Shown here in pieces: positions 1-7,659 of a stretch of DNA of 34,307 bases. The notes below the pieces were generated by a model, which saw nothing but the letters and a program-made list of their open reading frames with translations, did not search any database and was not told where the DNA came from. Each line of letters starts with the position of its first letter. Within the stretch, counting starts at the first letter, position 1. The stretch spans positions 1 through 34,307 of the forward strand of contig JADLBR010000403.1 of NCBI GenBank assembly GCA_020847615.1. The letters are read 5' to 3'. Made by a program: the position numbers and the translations under genes. This stretch comes from Verrucomicrobiia bacterium. GTDB taxonomy: Bacteria > Verrucomicrobiota > Verrucomicrobiia > JADLBR01.

Positions 1-1
1 C

Positions 2-436
2 CTCGCTCGACAGATCGGCCCGGACAGGATGCGGGCTTGGATCGATGCGATCGGATATGGCGATCGGGATACATCCGCCGGGATCGATGCGTTCTGGTTG
101 CCCGCCAAAGGCCGAAAGACGCTGCTCATATCGCCAAGGGAACAGGCGGAGCTGATGGCCAGACTTGTCAGGGAGGAACTTCCCTTCTCGAAAGCGTCGC
201 GCGCTGCACTCGAGAAAATCATGGGCGTCAGGGAGACCGACAAGGGCGCTCTCTTCGGCAAGACCGGCTCGGGGGCGGACGAGTCCGGTCGATATAATCT
301 CGGCTGGTTCGTGGGATATGTCAGGGGCAGGAAGGCGACGTGCGCGTTCGCGTGCGCCATGCGGGGAGCGTCGCTGGCGGGGAAAGACGCGCGCGCCGTG
401 GTCGAACGCATCCTCGAGGCAGGCGGACTCCTGTGA
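2..436 (+). CDS. Class D (OXA-type) beta-lactamase, C-terminal part
   Basis: The reading frame is open from base 2, so the 5' end with the SxxK serine motif lies outside the window. The visible part matches the C-terminal half of class D serine beta-lactamases, periplasmic enzymes that open beta-lactam rings. It starts LARQIGPDRM, followed by a YGD triad where the family usually has YGN, then GIDAFWL, an ISPREQ segment, the KTG box at bases 260-268 (FGKTGSG) and a GWFVGYV strand. The protein ends 57 bases before the convergent acyltransferase gene. ATG at 29 is internal to the fold and is not the start. An antibiotic-sensor (BlaR-like) C-terminal domain shares this fold and cannot be excluded without the missing half. 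Family assignment is firm; activity is unproven. Confidence 0.85.
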   Translation, partial: LARQIGPDRMRAWIDAIGYGDRDTSAGIDAFWLPAKGRKTLLISPREQAELMARLVREELPFSKASRAALEKIMGVRETDKGALFGKTGSGADESGRYNLGWFVGYVRGRKATCAFACAMRGASLAGKDARAVVERILEAGGLL

Positions 437-493
437 GCGCCATGGCAACCTTTTGAAAGACGCCATCGGCGACGGGGAAGGCATCACCCCGCA

Positions 494-1324
494 TCATGTC
501 GAGTCCGGCCGCGACCTGATGCGGGGAAAGTCCCACCGCCACCATTGCTCCGGACGATGGCAGACCGCCTCGCCGACGCCGCGCATGGCGTCGCGCGTGA
601 TGGCCAGGGCACGATCGATCGGCCCGCCGCCCGCATCCAAGAGCACGACGGGTTGCAGCGAGACCATGTACCGGCTCAAACCCTCCGGGATCACGATGGC
701 CGAGAACATCGCCGACCCATGCATCAGCGCCATCAGCGCGGGCGCGAGGCTCACCTGAAGCTCGGCCTTTCCGAAGTGCACCCAGGCGGTGTGCGATTGC
801 GTCGAGGAATAGTCGATCGCCCCCACGAACACCCCGTTGCCGCGCAGCGTCTCTTCGGCGACCCGCGCGACATCCCCGCCCACCGTCACCCGCGTTCCAC
901 CGAACCTCTCGAACAACTCGCTCGACTTCTCGTCCAGATACGGGACCGGTATCACATTGGTGGCCACGCTGACCCGGTGCCCGGCCAGCGCGAGCGCGAG
1001 CGGCACCGCCACGGGGTTCGCAAGATGATTCACGAACACGACCGCTCCCTTCCCCCTCCGCAGCATGGCGCGCAGCAAGCCGTCGCCATCGATCGCCAGT
1101 CGCTCTCGAAGATCCTCGGGCTTTGACGCCGCATGGCGCAGGGTCTCCGCAACGGCAAGACCGAGATGATCCACGTGCCGTCGCCAGAGCTCTTCCCAAT
1201 CGTGCGCGCCCCACGCCGGGCGCTCGAGCACCATGCGCATGTTCCGGATCACCCGCCGCTTCCTGCCAAACAGGATGACCCGGCCTATGATCCGTCCGAC
1301 CCCCCCCACCCACCCCTCTGGCAT
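494..1324 (-). CDS. LPLAT / lipid A acyltransferase-like protein with degenerate active site
   Basis: About 276 residues, the usual length of the LpxL/HtrB family, which transfers acyl chains from acyl-ACP to lipid acceptors at the inner membrane. Visible family features are an N-terminal amphipathic segment (RIIGRVILFGRKRRVIRNMRM), a core strand followed by NHLANPV around residues 99-105, and a GSAMFSAIVIP segment late in the protein. In active members the core motif is H-x4-D/E, typically HxGNWE. Here His100 is kept but the acidic position is Val105 and the usual Trp is Pro. It is last in an operon after ACP and AMP ligase, suggesting an ACP-bound substrate. The start is uncertain: ATG at 1324 is used because the family N-terminus begins there. 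A GTG at 1462 overlapping the ligase stop (GTGA) would add 46 atypical residues. Confidence 0.7.
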   Translation of the reverse strand: MPEGWVGGVGRIIGRVILFGRKRRVIRNMRMVLERPAWGAHDWEELWRRHVDHLGLAVAETLRHAASKPEDLRERLAIDGDGLLRAMLRRGKGAVVFVNHLANPVAVPLALALAGHRVSVATNVIPVPYLDEKSSELFERFGGTRVTVGGDVARVAEETLRGNGVFVGAIDYSSTQSHTAWVHFGKAELQVSLAPALMALMHGSAMFSAIVIPEGLSRYMVSLQPVVLLDAGGGPIDRALAITRDAMRGVGEAVCHRPEQWWRWDFPRIRSRPDST

Positions 1325-1458
1325 GCGCAGCAAAATTGCCCAGAGGACTCGAATCCGGGGGGGTGGCCAAGGCGTAGTACAGTGACTCCAGTGACCGGGA
1401 TCTCCGCCTGTCCGGAGATGCCTCGCCCGCCGCCCCGGTATCTCCGCGCGCCACCACG

Positions 1459-2958
1459 TCACACATCCCTTCTCGCCGCACCATCGGCCCGGCCCTCTCG
1501 ATGCAACAGTGCCAAAAGATCCGAGGCGATCACCTTCCCCATCGCGTTCCGCGGGATGGCATCCACCCGGATGACGCGTCTCGGGCGCTTGTATGGCGCG
1601 AGTGCCCCCTGACAAGAACTCAGAATGTCGATCTCGCGGGTCGGCGCCGCGGCCACGACGAAGGCCGCGACCCACTGATCGTGATGCGCGTCGCCCACGC
1701 CAAGCACGGCCACGTCGAAAACCCCCGTGCACTTGGCGATTGCCGCTTCCACCTCGCATGGATCGACCTTGTTCCCGTGCACGTTAATCCTCCGGCCCAG
1801 GCGCCCCGTAATGACAAGCCGACCGTCCGCCAAAGTGCGCCCCAGATCACCGGTCAGAAACCCGCGACCCGAGAACGGGTTTCGGGACAGTCTGTGCTCC
1901 AGCCCTCCCACGTAGCCAGAGGCGAGAAACGGGCTGCTCACCACGAGTTCGCCATCCTCGCGCGCCTCCGCGGTCTCAGGGACCTCCACCCGCACGGTCA
2001 CATCCGGGTAGGGCTTTCCGACCGACGCGGACCCGGGTGCTGTCTCGAGGTCGATGGATATGGGCCCGGTCTCGGACATACCATACTGCTGCGCCGGACA
2101 TCGTCCCCATTTTTCATGGAACGCCTGTGCCACTGCCTCGGACAGGGGTGCCCCAGAACTGATGCAGAGACTCGGAAGCCCGTCCCCCACGCCGCGCCCG
2201 TCGCCCTGGGACCAGAGATCATATTGCACGGGCACCGCGATCAGGACCTGAGGCCTGTAGCGCCCCAAGCAGTCGCGCAGTTGACCCGCTGTCTTGGGTC
2301 CCGCGATGACGAGGGTCGCACCCCCCGCGAGTGCGCCCAGCAGTCCCATCCCAAGACCATAGGCGTGGCACAGGGGAGTCGCGCAGAGGACGCGCACGCC
2401 GGGCGCGTAGCCCAAGTGCCGCGAGACCCCCCGGGCCTCGTCCATCAGGCTCCGATAGCTCCGGATCACGCCCTTGGGACGTCCGTCCGTCCCGGATGTG
2501 AACAGGCGCAGCGCCCCGCCATCAACTTCCTCACAGCCATCGCCCAGGCCAGCGGGCACCGAATGGACCCAGAGATCGCCCATGAGCCGCGCGGTCCTGA
2601 GCGGGACTGCCGAATCCTCCCACGCGCGATGTCCCCCAATGATCGAGGACGCCCGCGCCTCGGTCGCCACGCGCTCGAGCTCCGCCCATGACATCGCGTG
2701 GTGGGCCAGGCTAACCCGCGCCCCGGACGCAACCAGCGCAAGGAGACAGACCACGAGGTCCGGCACCGCGGGCGCGGCCACGCACACGCCCGCCCCCGCC
2801 TCCACCTCCGCGCGCAATCGCTCCCGGGCCTCACACACGAGACCTCGAAGCGCCGAGTACGTGATCGTCCCTCCCTCGTGCATGATCGCCGGCGCGCCCC
2901 CGGGTGGGCCGTCCAGCAGCGAGATCAGCGATTCCCCTTCATTCGATGACCCGCTCAT
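1459..2958 (-). CDS. ANL-superfamily AMP-dependent acyl/aryl ligase
   Basis: A 499-residue adenylate-forming enzyme, expected to activate a carboxylic acid as acyl-AMP and load it onto a thiol, here probably the adjacent ACP. Core motifs are in order: P-loop TSGTDGRPKG near residues 154-163, YGMSETG near 292-298, TGDLGR near 369-374, the hinge GRLGRRINVHG near 385-395 and the C-terminal lysine motif PRNAMGK with Lys near 475. All catalytic positions look intact. The start is ATG at 2958, which overlaps the ACP stop codon (ATGA) and implies coupled translation. An upstream in-frame extension to 3039 lies inside the ACP gene and is rejected. The substrate cannot be read from sequence. ACP-ligase-LPLAT groupings also occur inside aryl-polyene clusters, but no ketosynthase is adjacent here. 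Confidence 0.88.
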   Translation of the reverse strand: MSGSSNEGESLISLLDGPPGGAPAIMHEGGTITYSALRGLVCEARERLRAEVEAGAGVCVAAPAVPDLVVCLLALVASGARVSLAHHAMSWAELERVATEARASSIIGGHRAWEDSAVPLRTARLMGDLWVHSVPAGLGDGCEEVDGGALRLFTSGTDGRPKGVIRSYRSLMDEARGVSRHLGYAPGVRVLCATPLCHAYGLGMGLLGALAGGATLVIAGPKTAGQLRDCLGRYRPQVLIAVPVQYDLWSQGDGRGVGDGLPSLCISSGAPLSEAVAQAFHEKWGRCPAQQYGMSETGPISIDLETAPGSASVGKPYPDVTVRVEVPETAEAREDGELVVSSPFLASGYVGGLEHRLSRNPFSGRGFLTGDLGRTLADGRLVITGRLGRRINVHGNKVDPCEVEAAIAKCTGVFDVAVLGVGDAHHDQWVAAFVVAAAPTREIDILSSCQGALAPYKRPRRVIRVDAIPRNAMGKVIASDLLALLHREGRADGAARRDV

Positions 2959-3299
2959 GAGCGGCCCCGGCCCCCGGCCAGATACCTCCCCACCACCCGC
3001 GCGACGCTCCCGACCGTCGGCATCGCCGTCACGCTGCAATCGGCATCGTCCACCACGATCCCAAATCGCTTTTCAACGGCCACGATCATCCTCACGAATG
3101 ACACGGAATCCATGGCCAGTGGATGCGCCTCGAGGCTCCACTCGGGCATCACGTCACCCGCGGATATCGGGAAAGTTTCCGAAACCACTTCGGCTACGAT
3201 GCCCCAGACCCCAAAGAGAATCTCTGGGTTCTCCCCGGGACGGAGATCTCCCTTCTCGCCAAGACGGGCGAGGGCCTCTTCTGCCATGGCGCACATCAT
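2955..3299 (-). CDS. Stand-alone acyl carrier protein
   Basis: A small acidic carrier protein of about 114 residues with the phosphopantetheine attachment motif MDSVSFV (Ser near residue 65) followed by a helix-II-like segment, VRMIVAVEKRFGI. It would carry an acyl group on a 4'-phosphopantetheine arm in the cytoplasm. It is first in an operon with an AMP ligase (4-base overlap) and an LPLAT-like acyltransferase, so the simplest reading is ligase, then ACP, then acyltransferase. The start is chosen at ATG 3299 (or ATG 3296) because GGGGA lies just upstream. The N-terminal extension to 3326 has no such site. The first 40 residues are longer than in housekeeping AcpP. The phosphopantetheinyl transferase needed for activation is not in the window. 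Confidence 0.82.
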   Translation of the reverse strand: MMCAMAEEALARLGEKGDLRPGENPEILFGVWGIVAEVVSETFPISAGDVMPEWSLEAHPLAMDSVSFVRMIVAVEKRFGIVVDDADCSVTAMPTVGSVARVVGRYLAGGRGRS

Positions 3300-3419
3300 A
3301 TTCCCCGGGGGACCGCTGGCCAGCACCGAAGGACACTGGACCCCCGTGACCGCTTGACATCGCCCGCGCCCAATATCAGCGTAGCCGCCGTCCGCTCACA
3401 CCCACGGCAGAAATTTCAT
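3300..3419. promoter_or_regulatory. Divergent intergenic region, ACP operon / acetyltransferase operon
   Basis: These 120 bases separate two divergent operons and must hold both promoters. A perfect -35-like TTGACA sits at 3354-3359 on the + strand. No good -10 lies at the standard 16-18 base spacing; the AATATC at 3372 is too close. The promoter assignment is therefore weak. No terminator or RNA element is seen. Confidence 0.3.
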
Positions 3420-3974
3420 ATGGATGCGATCACGAGTTTCGCCCGCGCGTTGCGCTCGAGATTGGCCGCCCTGATCCCGGGACGCCGCGACCCGCACCGG
3501 GCGCGCGTGGAACGCCTCCGCCGCAGGGGTGTCAGGATCGGCGAGCGCTGCGTTATCCACACGGACCACTTCTCCACGGAACCGTACCTCGTCGAGATCG
3601 GCAACCACGTCGGGATCGCCAGCGGGACACATTTCTTGACGCACGATGGCTCCATCTGGCTGACGCGGGACTCGAGGCCCGACGTCCAGCACTTCGGAAA
3701 GATCACCGTCGGGGACAACACCTACATCGGCATGAATTGCATCATCCTGCCCGGGGCCACCATCGGCAAGAATTGCATCATCGGCGCAGGCTCCGTTGTC
3801 CGGGGCAACATCCCGGATAACTCGATCGTCGTGGGCAACCCCGCTTCGATCGTCGGTCGCGCGAGCCTGCTGATGCAGCGGTTACAGGACAGCCCGGACA
3901 CCTTCGATTCCCTCCGCATGGACTACACCGAACGCATGAAGACGCTCTGTCGGCATTTCGCGATCGACATCTGA
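3420..3974 (+). CDS. Left-handed beta-helix (hexapeptide) acyltransferase
   Basis: A 184-residue enzyme of the LbH/WbbJ-like O- or N-acetyltransferase family, which usually acetylates sugars of surface polysaccharides using acetyl-CoA. Residues about 55-155 carry imperfect hexapeptide repeats such as VEIGNHVGIASG, ITVGDNTYIGMN and ATIGKNCIIGAG, ending in the typical IVVGNPASIVG. The THDGS loop contains the His used in this family. The start is ATG 3420, since the upstream in-frame stretch overlaps the divergent intergenic region and looks non-coding. It is first of three + strand genes with WaaF-like and GT4 enzymes, so a role in decorating LPS or O-glycan fits. The acceptor sugar is unknown. 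Confidence 0.85.
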   Translation: MDAITSFARALRSRLAALIPGRRDPHRARVERLRRRGVRIGERCVIHTDHFSTEPYLVEIGNHVGIASGTHFLTHDGSIWLTRDSRPDVQHFGKITVGDNTYIGMNCIILPGATIGKNCIIGAGSVVRGNIPDNSIVVGNPASIVGRASLLMQRLQDSPDTFDSLRMDYTERMKTLCRHFAIDI

Positions 3975-3995
3975 TCCACGCGATCCTGGTGCCAG

Positions 3996-5057
3996 ATGCA
4001 GCCGCGCAACATCTTGATCTACGGGCTAAACTGGCTCGGGGACAGCATCATGGCGATGCCGGCACTCCGGCACTTCATCGACGAGCATCCCGCCGATCGC
4101 GTCGCGATGCTCGCGAGGCGAGGGCTGGAACCCCTCTGGGCCATGTTCCCGGGACTGCGGCCGATTCTCCCCCTGGGCGATGGCCTACGCGCAATCTGGC
4201 AAGCGGTGTCGCGACTCAGGTCCGACCGATGGGACGCCGCGTATCTCCTCCCACACTCCACCCAATCGGCCATCGTCCCGCTCTGCGCGGGCATCCCAAA
4301 TCGGATCGGGGCGAAAGACCACGAGTGCCCCTTCCTCCTGACCCGCGTCGTCCCATTGCCGCCAGACCCCAGGCATCATCAGGCCCACGAGTACTTCAAC
4401 GTGCTCGGACTGCCCGCGACCCAGTTGCCGCCGCCACCGGCGCCCCTCGAAATCCCCCCCCCTGCCCGCCAGGCCGCCCTCGATAGGCTCGGCGAACCCG
4501 GCCCATGGGTCGGCCTGATTCCAGGAGCCGCGCGCGGACCCTCGAAGCGCTGGCCCCCGTCCCACTTCATCGCCGTGGGCCGTCGGCTCGCCGTCGAGGC
4601 CGGGGCCCGCTGCCTGATTTTCGGAACCAGGGAAGAGTCTTCGCTCTGCGCCGCGGTATCCGAGGGCATCGGTGCCTGCGCGCAGAGTCTCGCCGGCCAA
4701 ACATCCCTGCCAGAACTCGCGGCCCTGCTGGGCCTCTGCCACGTCGTTGTGACCAATGACTGCGGCGGCATGCATCTCGCGGCGGCAGCCGGCGCGACGG
4801 TCGTCGCGGTCTTCGGGCTGACGGACCCGCGCAGGACGGGACCGCTCGGCGAGGGCCATCGGATCGTCAGCGCCGAGGGCGTTAGCCCGTCGCGCGACGT
4901 CGGCCGCCGCTGCGCTCGAGCCCGCAGGGCGATGGAATCCATTTCGCCCGACCGCGTGTCCCTCGCGGCCCTGGCCGTGCTTCGGGAAGACTCCGCGGGA
5001 AGCCGCCACGCCACCGCCGGAAAGGCCCACCCGCGCGCAGGGAACGTGACAGCATGA
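3996..5057 (+). CDS. ADP-heptose:LPS heptosyltransferase-like GT9
   Basis: A 353-residue GT-B enzyme of family GT9, which transfers heptose from ADP-heptose to Kdo or heptose of the LPS inner core. Supporting motifs are the N-terminal ILIYGLNWLGDSIMAMPAL, the nucleotide-binding PGAARGPSKRWP near residue 175, and the C-terminal TNDCGGMHLAAAAG with VAVFGLTDPRRTGP. The closest named relatives are the WaaF (heptosyltransferase II) type, but GT9 members also transfer other sugars, so no symbol is given. It starts 21 bases after the acetyltransferase and overlaps the next GT4 by 4 bases (ATGA). The last 60 residues are Arg/Ala-rich and poorly conserved in appearance. Confidence 0.88.
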   Translation: MQPRNILIYGLNWLGDSIMAMPALRHFIDEHPADRVAMLARRGLEPLWAMFPGLRPILPLGDGLRAIWQAVSRLRSDRWDAAYLLPHSTQSAIVPLCAGIPNRIGAKDHECPFLLTRVVPLPPDPRHHQAHEYFNVLGLPATQLPPPPAPLEIPPPARQAALDRLGEPGPWVGLIPGAARGPSKRWPPSHFIAVGRRLAVEAGARCLIFGTREESSLCAAVSEGIGACAQSLAGQTSLPELAALLGLCHVVVTNDCGGMHLAAAAGATVVAVFGLTDPRRTGPLGEGHRIVSAEGVSPSRDVGRRCARARRAMESISPDRVSLAALAVLREDSAGSRHATAGKAHPRAGNVTA

Positions 5058-6286
5058 AGATAGCGATCGTCTACGATCCGGTCTACCCTTGGTCGAAAGG
5101 CGGCGGAGAAAAGGCGCTGTGGGAGCTATCCGCCGAACTCGTGAGATCCGGTCACGAGATACACTACTTTGGAATGCGGCACTGGGGGAAACCCGCGACC
5201 ATCCGGCGGGCGGGCGTCCACATCCACGGGGTGTGCCCAGACGTGCCCCTGTACGCGAAATCCGGGCGACGCTCCATGGCCGAGCCGCTGCTCTTTGCCG
5301 CGGGCTTGCTCCGGGCCTTCTGGAGAATGCGCCGCGAGAGGTTCGATGTGGTCAACTGCATCAGTTTTCCCTACGCGTCAGTGCTCGTCGTCGCGCTGCT
5401 ACGCGCCCTGGGCATCATCCGCGCCAAGTTCGCCGTGACATGGCTCGAGGTCTGGGGACGCGAATATTGGCGCGACTATCTAAAAAGCCCTCTCCTCGCA
5501 CACGCGGCGTCCGCGCTGGAGCGTGCATGCGCCGCGCTCGGCGACAGCCACATCTGCATCTCCGAGTTGACCCGGTCTCGCCTCGGCGAACTGCTCGGCG
5601 TCCCGGCCGCTCGATCCGCCACGATCCCCTTCGGCATCCACGGGGACGAGGGACCGGCGTCCCCCGCCACAAAGTCACGCGGGGCGTGCGTGACCGCCGC
5701 CCGGCTGGTGGAACACAAGAACGTCACGGTCTTCGTGGACGCCTGGCCCGAGGTGCTGCGCCAGTGCCCCGGGGCCACGGCCGTGATCATCGGCGAAGGC
5801 CCCCTCTCCGGGGAACTGCGGTCCCTGATCGCGCGCCGCCGCCTCGGCGACAGCATCGTGCTCGCGGGATGGCTCGATCGAGACAAGCTGATCCGCGAGA
5901 TCGCGCGGGCGGAGATCCTCGTCCACCCCTCGACCCGTGAGGGGCAGGGCCTCGTCGCCCTCGAGGCCATGGCCTTGGGAACCGCCGTGGTCGCCGCCCG
6001 CCATCCGGAGAACGCCATCACGGATTTTCTCCGCGACGGCGAGAACGGCTTGCTCATCAACGAATACGCCGATCCGAAATTCTGGGCCGCCGCAATCGTC
6101 GGCCTGCTCCGCGATCACGCGAGGCGGGAACTCATCGCGGCGAATGCCACGCGGACCGCCCTCGGGTTCGACTGGCAGTCGGGAATCGTCGCCAGATACA
6201 TTGGCCACCTCGAGACTCTCCGCGCGCAAAACCGGCCCCCGCCTCCTCAAGAGGGGCCCGCCGGACAGAGTCCGACACGCTGCTAA
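5054..6286 (+). CDS. GT4-family glycosyltransferase
   Basis: A 410-residue retaining GT-B glycosyltransferase. The N-terminal domain opens with MKIAIVYDPVYPWSKGGGEK, whose glycine-rich loop binds the acceptor/donor phosphate. The C-terminal domain has IIGEGPLSGEL and the E-x7-E type donor site in REGQGLVALEAMALGT. It is translationally coupled to the GT9 gene by an ATGA overlap and ends the 3420-6286 operon. The donor and acceptor sugars cannot be deduced. The context implies assembly of LPS core or O-glycan on the cytoplasmic face of the inner membrane. Confidence 0.88.
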   Translation: MKIAIVYDPVYPWSKGGGEKALWELSAELVRSGHEIHYFGMRHWGKPATIRRAGVHIHGVCPDVPLYAKSGRRSMAEPLLFAAGLLRAFWRMRRERFDVVNCISFPYASVLVVALLRALGIIRAKFAVTWLEVWGREYWRDYLKSPLLAHAASALERACAALGDSHICISELTRSRLGELLGVPAARSATIPFGIHGDEGPASPATKSRGACVTAARLVEHKNVTVFVDAWPEVLRQCPGATAVIIGEGPLSGELRSLIARRRLGDSIVLAGWLDRDKLIREIARAEILVHPSTREGQGLVALEAMALGTAVVAARHPENAITDFLRDGENGLLINEYADPKFWAAAIVGLLRDHARRELIAANATRTALGFDWQSGIVARYIGHLETLRAQNRPPPPQEGPAGQSPTRC

Positions 6287-6324
6287 TGCAGTGTTTCGTT
6301 TGATTGTGACACGCTCACCGGGAG

Positions 6325-6344
6325 GGCCCGCAGCCTCGCGGGCC
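6325..6344. terminator. GC hairpin between convergent operons
   Basis: A 7-bp perfect stem (6325-6331 with 6338-6344, GGCCCGC/GCGGGCC) with a 6-base loop lies 38 bases after the GT4 stop. There is no T tract, so it is only a candidate terminator for the + strand operon. Confidence 0.3.
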
Positions 6345-6372
6345 GACGTCCCGCCCAAACGGCACCCGGAGC

Positions 6373-6401
6373 GCACTGCTCAGATTCTTCTCAGGCAGTG
6401 C
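6373..6401 (-). terminator. Inverted repeat directly after the GT2 stop
   Basis: GCACTGC at 6373-6379 pairs with GCAGTGC at 6395-6401 around a 15-base loop. It begins two bases past the stop codon of the minus-strand GT2 gene, so it is placed to end that operon. No U-rich tail is present on either strand. Confidence 0.35.
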
Positions 6402-6402
6402 A

Positions 6403-7659
6403 CTAGCGACCGTCATCCCGCGGCGCCCGCGACGCACCCTCGTAGTCCTGGATCATCCGCGCGAGGAATGCCGCGGTCAACCACTCCAGGCCCGCCACGA
6501 GCAGGCTCGTCGCAAGGGTCAGCACCGGAATCGCGGACAAGGCCCCGAATCCAGAGGCCAACCACCGGACCAAAACCAGCGCCCAGGCCGCCAGGCCCGA
6601 CAGAGCGACCGTGACGCCGATCGCGCGCAAGGGACCCTCGCCCCATGCCGCGATGCGCCGCGCCATCGGACTGTGCCTCGATGGCAGATCCAGCAGGCGG
6701 GCGAGGGCGATGTTGACGAACGCGAGACCTATCATCGTCGCCCCCACCAGCGAGGCGGCCAGCCCCGCCAGATTGGTGTGGACATCCCACGTGCGAAAAA
6801 GGACATCGCGGGGACCGGCGACCAGCAGGACCTGTATCGCACATCCCACCGCCAGCAGCGCGAGCCCCGGCCACAGCAGAAAGACCGTGGGCGAAAGAAC
6901 CAGCATGTATTCGACGTGGCGCCAGCCGTCGCGGAAGCGCCGCAACTTCGATGTCCCGATCCGGGGGCGGTACGGGATCGCGATTTCGCTGACTCGCAGG
7001 TTGCGGTCGCTGGCCTTGACGATCATCTCCGTCGCCAGTTCCATGCCCGAGGCCCGGAGTCGCATCGCGCCCACGGCGGTCCGGCGCATGGCGCGCATGC
7101 CACAGTGGATGTCCCGGAGCGGCACCTTGAAGACCCAGCGCGCCATGGTCGAGAGCAAGGGGTTGCCGAGGTGCCTATTCAACCACGGCATCGCCTGGGG
7201 TCCGGCCGCGCATCCGAAGCGATTCCCGCAAACCAGGTCGGCCCCCCGCTCCCGCACCTCCCTCACAAAATCCGGGATCATCTCCTCCGGGTACGTTCCG
7301 TCGGCGTCCAGCATCACGATGGTCTCTCCACGCGCCTCGGAAAGGCCGCGCCGAACGGCGAAGCCATATCCCTTGCTCGGCTCATGGATCACCCTGGCCC
7401 CGTGTCCCGCCGCGATCCCTGCCGATCCATCGCTGGAGGCATTGTCGATCACTACCACCTCGCCATCCAGACCCGCCCCCCGCAGCGCATCCATCGCGCG
7501 CCCCACGCACTGCCCGATTCCCCCGGCCTCGTTGTGACAGGGATAGATCACGGAAACTTCAGGGCGGCACCCACGGGCACCGCGCACGGCCCCTCCGCCC
7601 GCCTGATGGTCGCACTCCGCGGCTTGGTCACCGGAACCGATGGGACACTCTACCTGCAC
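6403..7659 (-). CDS. Membrane-anchored GT2, polyprenyl-phosphate sugar synthase type
   Basis: A 418-residue protein with an N-terminal GT-A domain of family GT2 and a hydrophobic C-terminal third. SVIYPCHNEAGGIGQ near residue 36 and the metal-binding LDADGTYPEEM near 115-125 are typical of the dolichyl/undecaprenyl-phosphate mannose synthase branch. At least four hydrophobic segments follow from about residue 245 (VLSPTVFLLWPGLALLAVG, LAGLAASLVGATMIGLAFV and two near the end). Such enzymes charge a polyprenyl phosphate with one sugar for use by GT-C transferases. The gene directly upstream encodes a GT-C-like membrane protein and overlaps it by 10 bases, which supports that reading. The start is GTG 7659. 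The sugar is unknown. Confidence 0.85.
   Translation of the reverse strand: MQVECPIGSGDQAAECDHQAGGGAVRGARGCRPEVSVIYPCHNEAGGIGQCVGRAMDALRGAGLDGEVVVIDNASSDGSAGIAAGHGARVIHEPSKGYGFAVRRGLSEARGETIVMLDADGTYPEEMIPDFVREVRERGADLVCGNRFGCAAGPQAMPWLNRHLGNPLLSTMARWVFKVPLRDIHCGMRAMRRTAVGAMRLRASGMELATEMIVKASDRNLRVSEIAIPYRPRIGTSKLRRFRDGWRHVEYMLVLSPTVFLLWPGLALLAVGCAIQVLLVAGPRDVLFRTWDVHTNLAGLAASLVGATMIGLAFVNIALARLLDLPSRHSPMARRIAAWGEGPLRAIGVTVALSGLAAWALVLVRWLASGFGALSAIPVLTLATSLLVAGLEWLTAAFLARMIQDYEGASRAPRDDGR

Noticed and set aside
321-1484. A 387-codon minus-strand frame over the LPLAT gene
   Set aside because: Arg/Gly/Ala-rich without family features, whereas the frame ending at 494 shows the LPLAT core.
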